From Quercus robur (Eukaryota > Streptophyta > Magnoliopsida > Fagales > Fagaceae): a stretch of 64,000 nucleotides of DNA. The DNA lies in the NCBI RefSeq assembly GCF_932294415.1, contig NC_065545.1, positions 40,958,327 to 41,022,326 of the forward strand, written 5' to 3'. The position numbers were made by a program, and so were the translations under genes. Below, piece by piece: positions 23,687-37,214 of this stretch. A model generated the notes under the pieces. It ran no database searches. It was not told where the DNA came from and worked only from the letters and a program-made list of their open reading frames with translations. Each line of letters opens with the position of its first letter. Position 1 is the stretch's first letter.

Positions 23687-23916
23687 AAAAAAAAAAAAAA
23701 GTTAATGAATGTCTTATAAGCATCGCTTTAGAAAATATTTTTAAAAAACTTTAGTGAGAAAAATATAAAAAACAACTAACTTTTTTAATAGCTTTTTTAT
23801 ATTTCAAAATTTTCCTTAAATAGTTCATAAATAAAAATTTTAAGAGCACCTGATAATTGGATTGATTATTTAGAGTAAAATGCTATATTCCTTCAAAAAA
23901 ACAAAAAGTAAAATGT

Positions 23917-24066
23917 GGGGGTGTTTGGTACACCCACTCAAACACACATTTTCAGTTTTAAAATAACATTACATGTATTTTCATACACTTTTTCACCCAC
24001 ACGTATTTCCACACATGTTTTCAAACAACAAAACACACGTTTTTAAACATATGTACCAAACACCCC
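23917..24066. mobile_element. 150-bp MITE with GGGGTGTTTGGTAC ends
   Basis: Perfect terminal inverted repeat GGGGTGTTTGGTAC / GTACCAAACACCCC. The interior holds TAACATTACA-GTATTTTCAT, shared with the copy at 48861. Confidence 0.75.
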
Positions 24067-24233
24067 AGTCACTTAGCATTGCTATTACCGCCTAATAAAA
24101 ATAAGGAAAATTAAAGTTTCACGGACACGCTACTCCTCTTATGGACACTAATATAACATGTCTACATTTAAGACATGACATTTAGTGTTTACCAAGTCTC
24201 AGATAATCAAAACCCTAAAATTTTGGATTAAGG

Positions 24234-24614
24234 GTCCGTTTAAATACCGTTTATTTTGCTGAAAACTGAAAACACTGTAATAAAATAAATTTAAAATGTG
24301 TGAACAGTGCTATGAGATCCATTTTTAATTAAAATTTTGGCGAAAGAAGATGTTTGTGGGTCCCGTAAATAGTACAAGGGACCCATTGACAGTGCCATTC
24401 CAGTGAAATGTGTAGATGTTCAAAGAGTAGTGGGTCCCGTGCATGAAATTTGTAGATGTTCAAAGAGTAGTGGGTCTCGTGCACAGTGCACAGGACCCAT
24501 TGACAGGTCTGTGTCCCACGTGAACGCGCTTCTAGTAAAAAGAAAAAAAAAAAAAAAAAAAAAAAGGAAACTTGAAACACAAAATGCACCATTTTCATCT
24601 ATATCCAAACGGAT
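24234..24614. mobile_element. hAT-type MITE with internal tandem duplication
   Basis: GGGTCCGTTTAAATACCGTT at the left, CCAAACGG near the right. It matches the MITE at 21007 in reverse orientation (AAAACTGAAAACACTGTAAT, GGGTCCCGTAAA). A unit with TGTAGATGTTCAAAGAGTAG is repeated in the middle (24412 and 24452). Confidence 0.55.
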
Positions 24615-24744
24615 ATTGAATACAAAAACTACCATTGAGGTATTTGGGCTAATAATGCCTACTAACAGAACTTTTCAAAAACATCAAGTCAAGTATGCTG
24701 ACTAAGCACAGACATTACTTAAGCATAGTTTGAAAATTTCACTA

Positions 24745-24943
24745 TTTTTTTTTCTTGGTAAAGGAAAAATGAGTTGGGGGGACCCATGTGGCTACACTAC
24801 CTAGGAGTTACCATAACAAAGCCCAACTCGCTCCAGGGCGCAAATGGATAGGGCAACAACAAAATGCTGATGGGCGTGCTCGAACCCATGTAATGTGCAT
24901 GGGAGCCCAAGTCATTTTTCATCAGGACACCAAATGTGTGGGT
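24745..24943 (-). mobile_element. tRNA-derived SINE with 11-bp target duplication
   Basis: On the minus strand it carries a B-box-like GGGTTCGAGCAC and ends in an A-tail (the T-run at 24745-24753). An exact duplication AAATTTCACTA flanks it (24734-24744 and 24944-24954). Length about 199 bp. Confidence 0.8.
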
Positions 24944-24954
24944 AAATTTCACTA

Positions 24955-25786
24955 CTTCTCCATTTCATTCTCATAACATTTATTTGTGTATACGATTGCC
25001 ATAATGTAATCTCATGTAAAGATCTAGCCATTAAGGCAAGCTATAGGAAGAAAATAGATAACTTATTAGAAAAGTAAGAAACTTTCAAATAATAGTTACA
25101 CTCTAGCTTCCTTCATCTTTCTTTTCTAAAGTTGCAAAATAGATATTTTTGAAAAGTTTTGGTAGCAATTGATATTATTCAAAACCTCAATATTTTTATA
25201 TTTTATCCTATAAGTTATTTTTTAAAAATAAAATAAAAAACTTAACTTTTGCAATTGGGAATGATGGACATTTTTTTACTCATTGACCTATCAAATTTTG
25301 TCGACCATTCATGGTTACATAAATAAATAAATGGTAAAATTAAGTATGAGAATATTCTAACTTTTACTATCAAAAGAGAGAGAAAGAGAGAGTGAAATTG
25401 AAAATGAATAGACAAGTGTCTAAAAAACATGTGAGGCCCTACCTACTTTTGTGGGAGCCCGGAGCAGCGCTAAGTTTTTCCCCCAAAAAAAACAATCTCC
25501 CTCCTTTTACTCAAAACTTTCCCATATAATAATCATATTCATTACCTTCCCTATCACACTTTTTTTAAAAAAAGAAAAAGTTTTACCAAACAAACAAAGA
25601 GAAAAGAATTGTAAAAATGTGAGTGAGTGAGTGAGTTCCCTCTTCATCACACATTACACGTAGATGTGTAATAGATCTGAAGAGAAACAGATTCATTCAA
25701 CATTGTAATAAGAAAACCAAACTGCAAACACAGTCAGTCAGACTCAGACACTCACTCTGTCTGTCAGAACACACATTTGTCCGAAA
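24955..25786. promoter_or_regulatory. upstream region of the RING-H2 gene
   Basis: No gene seen. A TATA-like CATATAATAATC lies at about 25524. The presumed 5' leader holds a (GTGA)n run at 25621-25638. Transcription start cannot be fixed from sequence alone. Confidence 0.35.
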
Positions 25787-28700
25787 ATGGGATCCAGTAG
25801 TAGCAAAGGGTCAAGCAGTGCTGGTAGTGGTGGTGGTGGTGGTGGTGGTGCTTCTGCTACGACGTCGTTTAGTAGTAGTAACAGGCACCGAGGAGGAGGA
25901 GTTTTGAAGTCATTTTGTCTGAAAGGAGGAACAACCACATCTACTACCAATGAAGACGATGATCATCAGGTTCGGTCCTTTTAACTCTTCCCATTTTGCC
26001 CCTTCCCATTTCAATCATATTTCAGATCCCACATTGTTTTGAATGTTGTTAATTAATTTATTATTATTATCATTATTATTATTAGATTTAGATCAGATGT
26101 TATTGTATGACCCACCTTTGATCTTTCTAATCACATCTTGGTTTAAGGAAATTTATGCAACATTAGTTTTGTTTTGTTTTGTTTTTTTCTTATAGATGAA
26201 TCGAATCAATGTGAGTGAAGGCCGGGTCGGGTTGGGTTGTGAGGTTGCATTGCGTTATATACATACATACATTACATACATAATTGGGTATATATATGTA
26301 TAAACATTACATACATAGATGTGTGTGTGCACGCGAGTGCGGGTTTGTGTTTGTTTAGAGAATATAATTTAAAAACTTAATGCTTTTTGAGAAATGACTA
26401 ACCTAATACAATATCATGTAAAGATTTTATAAAGATTAATAAAAATTGAAATTTTTAAAGAACTTAACTTTTCTTTACACAAAAAAAGAAATGTGAATTG
26501 AACGTTTTTATTATCTTTGTAATGTGATTATACCTTTATTTTCTTTTTATGAATGTTTGAATTTACGAAAGATGTCTACTTTTTTTTGGTTGGGGATAGG
26601 GGCAGGCGTAGGGGGGGGGGGGGGGGTTGTTATTTATTTGTTTTGGGGTGAGGGGGGATGGCCCCCCAACTTACCACCTAGTTCTGCGTTGGTGCATAGT
26701 GACAGACTATCATTTTTAGTGCTACAATTATCGAAGGGCATATTGACGAAATGTAATCATTTAGTTAAAGTCTTGTTGGACCTGACATTTTATGCGGCTA
26801 ATCTGTGCTTGTATTGTACTATTGTTATTTATCCAGAAGTTTACTATTATCAGTTTTTACAAATGACATATGTGTCATATGTAAATCATGCTTCAGGTTT
26901 GCAATTATGGGAAGGCAGGAAATGGTGGTGGTATAGCTCCATGTACAAGTAGAACTGAAACCGAGTCAGATGAGGAGAAAACTGAGTGTTACAGAAAGGT
27001 TAAAGATGAAAAATCTGATGAACTGCCTTGTCTATCGTCTGATGTTGATCTTGATGGATGGGGACAATCAAGTGTCACAAGTACTGTATCCAGAACTGGT
27101 AGCAGCTCTGCCCGAGCTTCTTCAACTCAATCCTTAAACCCTTCAAGTCGTTTCCTTTCTCGCTTTAGTTTTATTCCTGGTAATATAAGCTTCAGACTCA
27201 GCAGAGCGACCAGTTTAGGGTCATCGAGGCCTTATCCTGTTTCTACAACAAATCTTGCAATATTGAATGATGAAGATGAGCTTCATCTACGAGCAGGACC
27301 TGCCAATGGCTTCATTCATAGAAATGAAACTCAACAAGGTAGTGACTTGCTTCCTGCATCATTGATTAATGAAACATCCACGCGATGTTGCGAAGATACT
27401 AACAGTAGTTTGAGTTTAAATGCTCCAGCACCTGATTGTTCTGACAATTTGCAAGACAATCAGACAATGTCTAATATCCACAATGTGGCCAGAGATGGTG
27501 ATAGTACAAGAAATGGGGTTGATGTAAACTTGTATTTGCCAAGATTTCATCCAGAAACTGAGAGTGTTGAGACTAGACATTCTGATAGGCGGATTGGAGC
27601 TCGCGAACCTGTTGAACGTAATGTTCGTTTCAGTCGAACCCTAAGTGTTGGGAGACTTCGTGACAGAGTTCTTCGTCGATCATCGTTGTCTGATTTAACA
27701 GTTTGTCCTTTGCAACAAGAGGGAGAAGTGAGAGATGCTAGTCAGCGTAGTGGTAGACAGGCCTGGGAGGGTGAGACAAGGGAATCAGTAGCTGAAGCTA
27801 GTGCCGTAAATACTCCAACTACTTCTGGTTATCCTCCACCCAGTAATTCTAGCTCCTTATACAGTATCCAAGATTATGAGGTGGAAACTTCACGATCGCG
27901 AGAAGGCAGGTATCATGATCTTCTGGAACATAGATCAAATTTTCTCGAACGGAGAAGAAGAATACGATCCCAGGTTTGTAAATTTTCTCACTGATTAAAT
28001 ATTTGTGGTCTGCTGAAATCTTTAGCCAAAAAAGATGTAACTAGATCTCAAGTTTTTAATTTATGTTACGTTTCGAGAAAGTCTTCAATTTTATTGCAAA
28101 TCCAGACTATCTAGCATAGCAATAGTGGCTGCAATACACATGCCATACATGTTGGTTAGTGGTGCTTACCATTAGGCAGCCTCATTTGGAACATGACTAG
28201 GCCCAACATTGATCTCAATGGTCATTGGTCAATCTAAACGCATTTTGTTGTGCTGGACTCTGCTTAGTTCCCACCTAGACCCTTTTCCCCCTTGTTGTAA
28301 GGAAATTTTAATAAGGTTATCCATCATTATGTTTGTGTTTTTCATGGTGACTAACATTTCATTGTGTAGGTTCGTGCTCTTCAGCGGTTGGGAAGTCGTT
28401 TTGAAAACTTGTCTGGACATGAGAGGTCTTGTATATTATCCGGTCAACATCGGACGGGTCGTTGTACATGTCATATTAGTAACCGGGATGCCAACTTAAA
28501 TGATGACAGCGGTGCTAGGGCCAGCATATCAAGAATTGTTATGCTAGCTGAAGCATTATTTGAGGTAATGCTAATATGTAATAGCCTCTCTGATGGCCAT
28601 TTTTTACATTATTTATACAAGTTGAATATTCTTTACATATTTTAATTAGGTTCTGGATGAAATTCACCAGCAATCTGTAGTTTTATCCTCCCGGCCTTCT

Positions 28701-31700
28701 GTATCTTCGATTGGATCTGTCCCTGCACCTAATGAAGTTGTAGAGTCTCTGCCTGTGAAATTTTACACCAAGTTGCAAAAACATCAGAATGAGGAGGCTG
28801 CACAGTAAGTTTTTTTATATTCTCTACTGTCTGGCTGTCAGACCAGTTCACTAGATGTCTTTAATTGAGGTGATTGAATATTAAACTGCTTGTATCACCT
28901 ATGCATGTAGCAATCATAACATATTGGGACTTCTATCAATTTCTTAGTCTCTAACTCCATGTATAGTAACGTCACTCTCTGCACATTCAATGCGAAAAGA
29001 GAAACAAGTGGAAAATACATTGGTACTTTTGTTTGCAAGCCATTAACTGCAGTACTTGTTCACTGCAGAATGAGTCAGAAATTTCAACATGTGGAAATGT
29101 TTAAACTTTTGAGCAAAATGATACGGATGTTTAACTAAGGGCTAATGGTGGGGTGGATGCAGCCAGCTTGGCTGTCCAGGTTGTGGACTCTCTTATCAAA
29201 TCACCTAACAACATTTTTTGTAACCTTATATATCAAGGGTGTGCCAATTTGTTATGTTCATTTGTAGAGGTCATTGTCATTGTTTGGTTTACCATCTCTT
29301 TTTCTAGTCCATTAGCTCTTTGATGAGCTCTTGGAATGTAATGAAGTAGGTGTAGGCTCATGACTCTTTCCATACCCATGGCTTTTGGTGGTGTAATTGG
29401 GATGGTATTAGTTTAAGTTTTATCAAGAAGATGGAGGGAAAAAAGGATGGGGGGGGGGGTGGGGAGTTTGTCAAGTGATGAAAGTTGCCTTAGTGGGAAT
29501 GAGATATTGCATTATAAATCGATTGAGGCAATCAAAAAAGTAAAATATTAGAAAAAGATCAATTAATTTGAGTGCTTTTACTCTTATCAGTCCCCCCAAA
29601 TAAAAAAATTGAGCTAGTTCTGTTATGTGATGACAAGGAACTTGTTCCACAAAGAGAAGTTATGTAAGATTCTGCTATCAAAGAAAACCATCCTGAACAA
29701 TGGTTGCAGAAGTGTGCCAATTGAACTAAAAGTGAATCTTGATGTCAAACAAGGGATTTTGTTTAATATTTTGGAAATAAGTTTGCAAATTTCACATTGG
29801 TTTTTAATGATGAGGAACAGTTTTTGGGGTTCATTGATGAAGTGATGATACATATGATAAGACAACAGTTGAGATGTTAAGGAAGGGAGGTTTAGGAAGC
29901 AGAGGAACACTGTTTTTTGGCATGGTATTCCACTTTGAGAGCCTGCTTGCCAAATATGGGGAAGCTATGCAAGATTTTGTTGAATATAGTGGTATTGTCT
30001 GTTTGTTGGTCTGTTTGGATGGAGAGGAGTCTTCAACTTTTGAAGATTGTAAAGGTAAAGTGTGATCTTTCTAAGAAGATGGAAGAATTTTTTTTCCCTC
30101 TAAAATATAATTATTGTGCTTGAAATTTTGTCCAAATTTGATTTTTGTCCCTCAAATTTGGAAAGTTGCATTATTGTTGAAAAAAAAAAAAAAAATAGAA
30201 GGTATATCATTTGGTCCTTTTGTCCATCTACCATTAAAGAAATTGCATATATGGCAGGCAGAGTGTTGATGTAGCCTAGAATAATGTTAACAATGGATGG
30301 ATGGAAGACCAAATGAATACTTTTTTTAAAATTTTAACTTTTAAATTGAGGGGTAAAACTTGAACTTGGATTACATTTTGGGGAAGAAAAGTATATTTAA
30401 GACTCTTTTTGGGCCTCGTTCTACTTTCTTGCTTTTTTTTGCCAATTGTCATTAGACCAAATGTCACCTTCCCCCATAAATAAGTAGTGGTAGGTGAGAC
30501 CAGGGTTCAATATGTGGGAGTTGTATTTTACCTAAAAAGGAATAAAAGGAGAGAGAGAGAGAGGTCTGTCTTCTTTTTGGGTTTACTCTTCTTTAATTTC
30601 ACTTGGCCTTGAAAAATAAATAAAGAATGTATTCACATCTCTTTGATGCATAAAGGCGAAGGATTTACAATTGAGGTGGAGGCTCAAGTTCTTAGTGGTC
30701 TACTGGTGTAAGGCAGTCTCTGTGTTGCACCCCTTTCTTTTACTAATTGAGGGGAAAAATGGGATTTACAGGTGGAAGGCAGCTCTTATCTCCTAGACTA
30801 GATGAAAGAGGAGGTGTAGGGAAGCTGGAGATTTTGGCGACTTATGAGAGAAATTTTGAATGGTGTATTGAATTGCATATGAGTTGGAAGATTTTCTTGG
30901 CAGAGGGTCTACATATTAACACAACATCTCTATGACATTTTACCTGCTGTGAGCTTCAAGTGAAAACAATTCCTACCGTCTGGTTGATGGTGAGTTCGGG
31001 AATGAAATAAGGGAGAGAGTTGGGCATGACTGATAATCAGAATGTGGGGTACTTAGTTAGGAATATGGCTTGGAAAGGGGGCAATCACATACTCTGGCAG
31101 CAGCGTTTGAGCTAAAAATATAGCTCTACTACAAGATATTATACTGAATGCTTGTTTCTTTCAGATGATTCCAAACCAATGTTTACTCTGTAGTGGCTAA
31201 AAGAGTGTTTTCTAGGGTTAGTTTTGTCAGTAGGTTTGGGAAAAGTTTCAACCTTGGTGTTGCTATGCTGCTGGAAACTGAGGCTTGGCTACCTCAAATT
31301 AGCCATAAAAATTGAATTCCTACTCTACTTCAATCTCATAACAATAGAATATTCACTCATCATGTTCTCATAATTTGAATCTCCTATTTTAGTAGGGTTA
31401 TCATTTAAATATTTAAATTGTTGTTGCCGATATAGAAAGATTTTCACAGCATGTGTCCAAGCTAGATAGTGGATTCCAATTAGTTCAACTGGTAAAGTAT
31501 CTTGTCGTTAAATAAGAGATTTGTGGTTCAAACTCTGCCTACATAAAAAACCAATGGTGTCTTGGCTTGATGACAAAAAAATCATCATGAAGTGAACACC
31601 ATAAATTGAAATTCTATTGTATCTATCAAAAGAAAAAGTGTCCAAGCTAGATAATTTAGACTATTCAATTTTTTCAAGTTAGTTTATATAGGCATACCAT

Positions 31701-34700
31701 CATCGTTAAGTAGTGTTGGTTTTCCCTCAGTCTTGAGAGTAAATATTTATTCAATCAGATCAATATAGTATAAATTCGAAGAATCAACAGAACTATATAA
31801 AAAAAAAACTATAAATCAACCAATCATCAACAATAGAATTTCAGCCTATGGTGTACTTCCTACTCGTGTAATGCGAAGTCTCTCAAATTCAAAAAATATG
31901 GCATAAATCTTCCATAAATCAGCAAACAACCATCAATTTGGTCCTTTTGAGGCCTATTTGAAACTTATGGATCTAAGCCCATCTGACAAAAATAGCAGAA
32001 GAGCTCCAGAATCAAAGATTGAAAAAATATGCTGGTAAATTGAAAAATCATTGTAAACTAGAAAACTCACGAATGGCCTAAAAATTTACCCAAAAATCAC
32101 TGTAGAGAGAGGTGAAGCATGTGATCACTGGACTGGTGTTTGTACCAACATTAGTGTCAACATTATGTAATTGGATAGATGTTGACGTTGGCATCCTTTT
32201 TTATCTCACAACTATTTCTAAATTGTTTTAATGGCTTTTAGTTTGGCTTTGATATCAAGTTAAATTATTCCATCGCCATTGTTGGTTCCTGCTTATCCAT
32301 GGTGGTTTCTTTAAAAAATTCTCTAGTTAAAGAATACAGGCACTGGTTTAATTTCTTAAATATTTCTTCAAAGCAAGCAATACCATTTTTTGTGATATTA
32401 CAAATGCACCAACATTATAGAGAATCTTATTTAAGTACAGCACCTCTTTTGGGTTAGGTGAGATGTGGGTTTCATTATTAAATGAGCGAAGTAGCATTAC
32501 CCCTTTTGCTTTAATGGAAACTTTCTTTAAATATGGAATGGTACCTAAATTAGGATTCAAATCTCATTAGTTAGATAAGTAAAATTTATCTAACAGAAGA
32601 GGAAAGATACGCAAAAATGAGACTTTTCCTTTTTTTAAAAGGATTGGATACCATCCACTAAGCATTATACCATTAAAAAATTAGTTTAAGTAAATTGTTC
32701 TAATTCTTGTTTGCTTTTGGCCTTATAAACATCAAGCATGATCCTATGAGGAACTGTACTTTTTCATTGAAAATTTTAATTATTGTCTGACATACTTGAG
32801 CATTAATCTTACGATTCTTGATCTGATCTGTAAGGTTCCTCTACCAATCCTGTAGGATATTAATTTTAACAACCTCGGTAGGGGGTGGCTCAGATATGGT
32901 TCTACCCTTCATCATTTTTTGCATGAACTGGTGTTATCAATTGATAATTGGGTTACAATCTTTTATATAAATTGTTTGGCAGAATTTTTTTTTTTGGATT
33001 ATCCTTTTTATTTGTAATTATTAAGAGTTGCTGCCCTTTATTACCTTTCACTGCTACATGAGGTTTCTTCCCTTTTCTCTTTCTATTACTTGTACACTTC
33101 TGTGAATATGATGTAATTAATAAGTTTGTTCTTTTTATTTTTTTGGGTTCAATATAGTTTAGAGTGATTTGAAATTCTATTACAATTGTATCTCATTGTA
33201 CTGGATTGTCTTAAGTTGCCTTCTGTTTTTGATGATCTTGTAGATGTTATATATGCCTTGTGGAATACGAGGAGGGAGATAGCTTGCGGATTTTGCCTTG
33301 CCATCATGAATTTCATAGAACATGTGTAGACAAGTGGCTCAAGGAGATTCACAGGTATGAGATGGGTCCGGTCTTCTATCATTCTTACATATGATTTCCA
33401 TATATGAATACAATTGCATACATGTGTAAGTTTGTTTACAATTGCATTGTTGAGTAAGTGCCAGTATATTTGTTTCTTGGACTGTGACACTCAAAAATTG
33501 GTCTTAGCTGACCTAGAAGAGTGAAAATGTGGATAAGTGCTTCCACAGCCTCTTGTATAGTTTGAGAGTGACATGGTGAAGAATAATTCTAATAGATCGT
33601 GATATTAGCAAAATATGAGTTGAACCAACCAGACTTGAAGACCCCCCAAATACTCATGTAATTTCATTACTTGGTTACATATGTTTTCTGCAGATAGGTA
33701 CTCCTAAAGAAAAAGAATAAAAGTTTATGGTCATGTAATTTGTACCAACTTGCAGACTTGGATCCTTGGAATTACAAACAATTGTCAAGTTTATAATGCG
33801 GGCATGATTTTGCTTCAGAATCTTTTGTCATTGTAAAATTAAGGGAAAAAGGGGGGGGGGGGGGGGTTGGGGAGAGAGATTAAAACCTAGTAGTATAGTC
33901 TCAAATTGGGTATAATTTTTTTTTTTTTGAAATTCTAACTAAAACAGTAAATTTTTTGCATGCTGGAGAAAATATCATGGTATCATCTTTTTCAGATATT
34001 AACTAGGAGTGTTTTTGCACCAAGGAAAAAAAAAACATGTATAGAGGATGTTGTCCCATGCCATAAGAGGAGAGGGAATTGTGTTTCCAATTACAATAGG
34101 TTTATCCATCTTTGAACCTGAATGAGCTTATCAAGCATATGCCAGAAGTTGTCCCGTTGATAATGTTTTCTGTTGGCAGTGTACTTAATGAAACTAGAGT
34201 TGGAACTGTTCACAGGTCAAATATAAGGAGATATTTCAGATTTCAAGGTCATGTTTCATGTGACTGACAAGTGACAACATACAGAAAATGTCTTTTGGTA
34301 GCCCCTTATTGAACCCAGTTACTAAATGATTTTGCCCAAGACATTATTTGGATTTGCTCCAATAGATGACTCAAAATTAGAAGTATAAGACTGCCATGAA
34401 AAGGGGGTTATGTTCTTTTTCCCAGTTGAGCTATTGAATCAATTATATGTACTCCTTGCTTTTGAGAACAAATGTCATTGATACTTATCAAAAAAAAAGA
34501 GAATGAATGTCATTGATGTCTCTGTGCACCTGCTGAGGGTCACGGGGGGGATGATGGGCTCTTCTGTCAAAGATAATATGCCAGTTATGGATGTTGTAGG
34601 CTTTCTTCTCCTTTTGGTGTCTTTGCATGGCTTATGTATAGGACAAGTGTAATCAATGTTACTATGTCTGACCCTTTGATTTCTCTCTTTTCTGTAGTCA

Positions 34701-35101
34701 CCTTGGTTATCTTGTGGTGTCATTTTGTTTTGACAATGAAATTCATTTGCAAGCTATATTAGAAGGCTTTCCAAAATCATAAAATGGACTGACATGTTAT
34801 GGAGGTGTAGAAAAGATCCATGATACGCTACTTATCATAAGAGATGAAAAAAAAATCCATGATAAGATTGAGCTTATGTCATTGGTACTCTCCATATGAA
34901 TGATGTTCTATTTACTTGTCATGATTGAGTGCAAGTTTCATTCATGTGTCCACTTCCCTAAATCTAACTTGCTGCATTACTAATAAAAGTGTTGTTTGCT
35001 GCCACCAATGCTAAGACAATTTTCCTTCTATGGTGCACAGGGTATGCCCACTTTGTCGGGGGGATATCTGCAGATCTGATTCGTTGCCTACAGAAAACTA
35101 A
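25787..35101 (+). CDS. RING-H2 zinc-finger protein, probable E3 ubiquitin ligase with N-myristoylation signal
   Basis: Six exons with GT/AG borders: 25787-25969, 26897-27973, 28370-28564, 28650-28804, 33244-33354 and 35041-35101 (TAA). Frames join cleanly to give 593 aa. The N-terminus [10 protein letters not shown] fits an N-myristoylation signal (Gly2, Ser6, Lys7), suggesting membrane attachment, and is followed by a Gly run. Residues about 62-480 are low-complexity, Ser/Arg-rich and probably disordered, with a conserved-looking [17 protein letters not shown] segment at the start of exon 3. The C-terminal RING-H2 finger is split by intron 5: CYIC, 14 residues, CHHEFH, RTC, 11 residues, CPLC, so all eight zinc ligands are present. 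The protein ends 12 residues after the finger. Such fingers recruit E2 enzymes; the substrate cannot be predicted. Introns 4 and 5 are 4.4 and 1.7 kb and hold repeat debris. I recognise the plant RING-H2 family but cannot assign a named member. Confidence 0.92.
26619..26637. repeat. poly-G tract in RING gene intron 1
   Basis: Uninterrupted G-run within a G-rich stretch. Similar tracts occur at 29451-29462, 33850-33867 and 61989-62003. Confidence 0.8.
29905..30100 (+). mobile_element. short LINE remnant in RING gene intron 4
   Basis: A plus-strand frame reads [10 protein letters not shown], and a neighbouring frame reads FEDCKG. This resembles the C-terminal WCIWRERN...FE region of plant LINEs, as in the element at 118-1560. 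Very decayed, no border seen. Confidence 0.35.
31469..31637 (+). mobile_element. tRNA-derived SINE with 16-bp target duplication, in RING gene intron 4
   Basis: Head TTAGTTCAACTGGTAAAGTA (A-box region), then GTGGTTCAAACTCTGCC (B-box), GGTGTCTTGGCTTGATGA, and a tail ending in an A-rich stretch. The exact duplication GTGTCCAAGCTAGATA flanks it at 31453-31468 and 31638-31653. 169 bp, apparently full length. A truncated relative is at 12488-12568. Confidence 0.88.
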
Positions 35102-35268
35102 AGTGGCCAGTTTCGCAATCAGTTTTCTTAAAACTCCTGAGCTCTTGAGGAGTGAAGTTTTCCACCTAGGCAAGAAAAGAAAAAAAAAAGTATGATGCTC
35201 AAGAAGTTAGGGTATTTTTTCTGCTGTAATTTTCACTCTTGGCTGTGGCTAATTGCTCTAATTGCACA

Positions 35269-35375
35269 GTGGAACCTCCAACCCTCATAGAATTAGACTG
35301 AACTACTTGCAATCAGCCACGCCTCCAACCAGAACTCAGTTTTTACCCGGGCACTCTCCACTGCCCTGGGGTAGG
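35269..35375 (-). mobile_element. short SINE-like repeat, copy 1
   Basis: The plus strand shares CCAACCCTCA-AGAATT and TTGCAATCAGCCA-GCCTC with 42911-43005. On the minus strand the piece carries a B-box-like AGTTCAATC / AGTTCAGTC. Borders are uncertain. Confidence 0.5.
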
Positions 35376-37214
35376 GGTTGGTTGAGAGAGAGAGAAAGCA
35401 TTGGTTCTTTTTTGCAAAGAAATATTGTGAATATGCTGAGCAGTTCCCGCTGATGTGTCCTAAATTCTTTGCATCTTGCTTTATTTGTGCTAGTTTCTCT
35501 TAATAATTCTTGAACTTGTTTAGTGTTAGATTTGTGCTGTCAATGTTGGAGTAAATATGATGAATGTCTGCCAAGGTGAACTAGCACTCAATGGAGACGT
35601 TTATGGTTGAAATCCTCCATTCTTCATTGTTGTAACTATCGAATCATAACAGTATTAAAAAAGAAAGAAAAGAAAGAATATCTAAGACAAGCTAACTCTC
35701 CTGAGATTCATGAATTAACCGTTTTATGGGCCCATCATTTAATTGGTAAAGTAAAACTTGATCCGCTTGTAACATGGTTCTGTTAGTGTTGGGGCAATAT
35801 ATGCTTCCCAAATATGTTGATGCCCACCTGACAATTGTTAGTAGCAACTGGCATGTTTTTGTTTAAGTACTTAGTATGCAATGTATCCGCACTATTAAGG
35901 GATTTTCAAGATTTCCTCTTAGTACCTATAATTGTATTTTTCGAAATCCCCAAGTTAAAATAAGATGCACAAAACGGAACCAAATAAGGTAAAACAGTAC
36001 AAAGTGCAGCAAAAAGCCAAGAAGGTTGTCTAAAACCGGGGCCAAATTTGCCATTTAACATCATTTTAGGAACTATTTAGTTAGTTAGCATGTTTCCTAA
36101 ACATTTTAGCAAACTAACATCTCGAGTTTTAGAGACTTGAGTTTAAAGAAAGAACTTGAGTTCTAAGTGGTGGCAGCCTAATGCAGAAAAAAGTACATGT
36201 GAGTTCCACAAAACTAAACCAAAGACCGGATTCACTTTACCTTTAGTTCCTCACCCAACAAACGCACCACCAGATTCACAAACACCTTAGCTTCCCACTC
36301 AACAAATGCACCACCTCATCTTGATCATAAACTGCAAACCTAAACCCAAACCCAACAAACTCATCTTGATCGGAACTTGCAAAGAGAGGGAGAAAATTCC
36401 AAGAGAGATAGGGAACGAGATTGAGATAGAACCTCAGTGAGTTTTGGCCTTGGAGGCCTAATTTTGGCTACTTTGTTCTTCGGCCGACGATCAAGAGAGT
36501 CGCCTCTCTCTCTCTCGTTGTGGCAGTGGAGGAAAGGAGGAATTTTTGAGAAAGGGAAGAAAAGGAAGAACATGGTATGAGCATGGTTTTGAAACTCGGA
36601 CCATTTATCGAATCACAAAAGGAAGAGGGTCAAAGTTTTTGAGGTCGAACTATGATGACATTATAGTTAATTTAATAATTATTTAAAATTTAAATTAATA
36701 TATTTAATTAGTATTAATATAAAATTTGACTAAAATAAACCAAATAAATATAAAGACCATCTTTCAAAATTTGAAGTCATAATTATTTCAAATGTATTTT
36801 TCAAAAATCAACACAATATTATCAATTTTTAAACAAAATAATAATATAAATTAATATAAATTATTTGTTTACAATTTACTATCAAGGGGACCCTTGTCCT
36901 ATTACCTCTTCATTTTGGGACATGAAATTTTATTTATTATGCTGGATCATGTGTTGGAAACTATTATGAATAAAGTTAATTTGGCAACAAGCTTGGTTGT
37001 AACTTAAGGCTACAGCTGTATTTAATATCTTTTTATTAGATGCAAATTTTGACAAATCCACAAATGGATTATATTTTCTTTTTATAGCAAAATTTTCGGA
37101 AGATCAAAGATCAATAGTTATGTTATGATTGTTATCAATTAAATGTTTAAATTTTAAAATTTTGTAGTATAAAATTATGCATAAAAAATAAGTTATGGAT
37201 CGGATAGTAAAGAC
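35376..37214. other. intergenic, no gene seen
   Basis: Downstream of the RING gene. A moderately GC-rich, CT/GA-rich patch at 36360-36580 has an open minus-strand frame of 70 codons (MFFLFFPFSKIPPF...). It looks like low-complexity composition, possibly an old 5' leader, and I cannot support a gene. Confidence 0.4.

Noticed and set aside
29620-29870. Open frames in RING gene intron 4 as an alternative exon
   Set aside because: The RING gene joins in frame without it, and the translated sequence has no similarity to the rest of the protein or to a known domain.
36361-36573. 70-aa minus-strand ORF rich in Ser/Arg/Pro
   Set aside because: No family similarity, and the flanks show no splice or promoter signal I could support.
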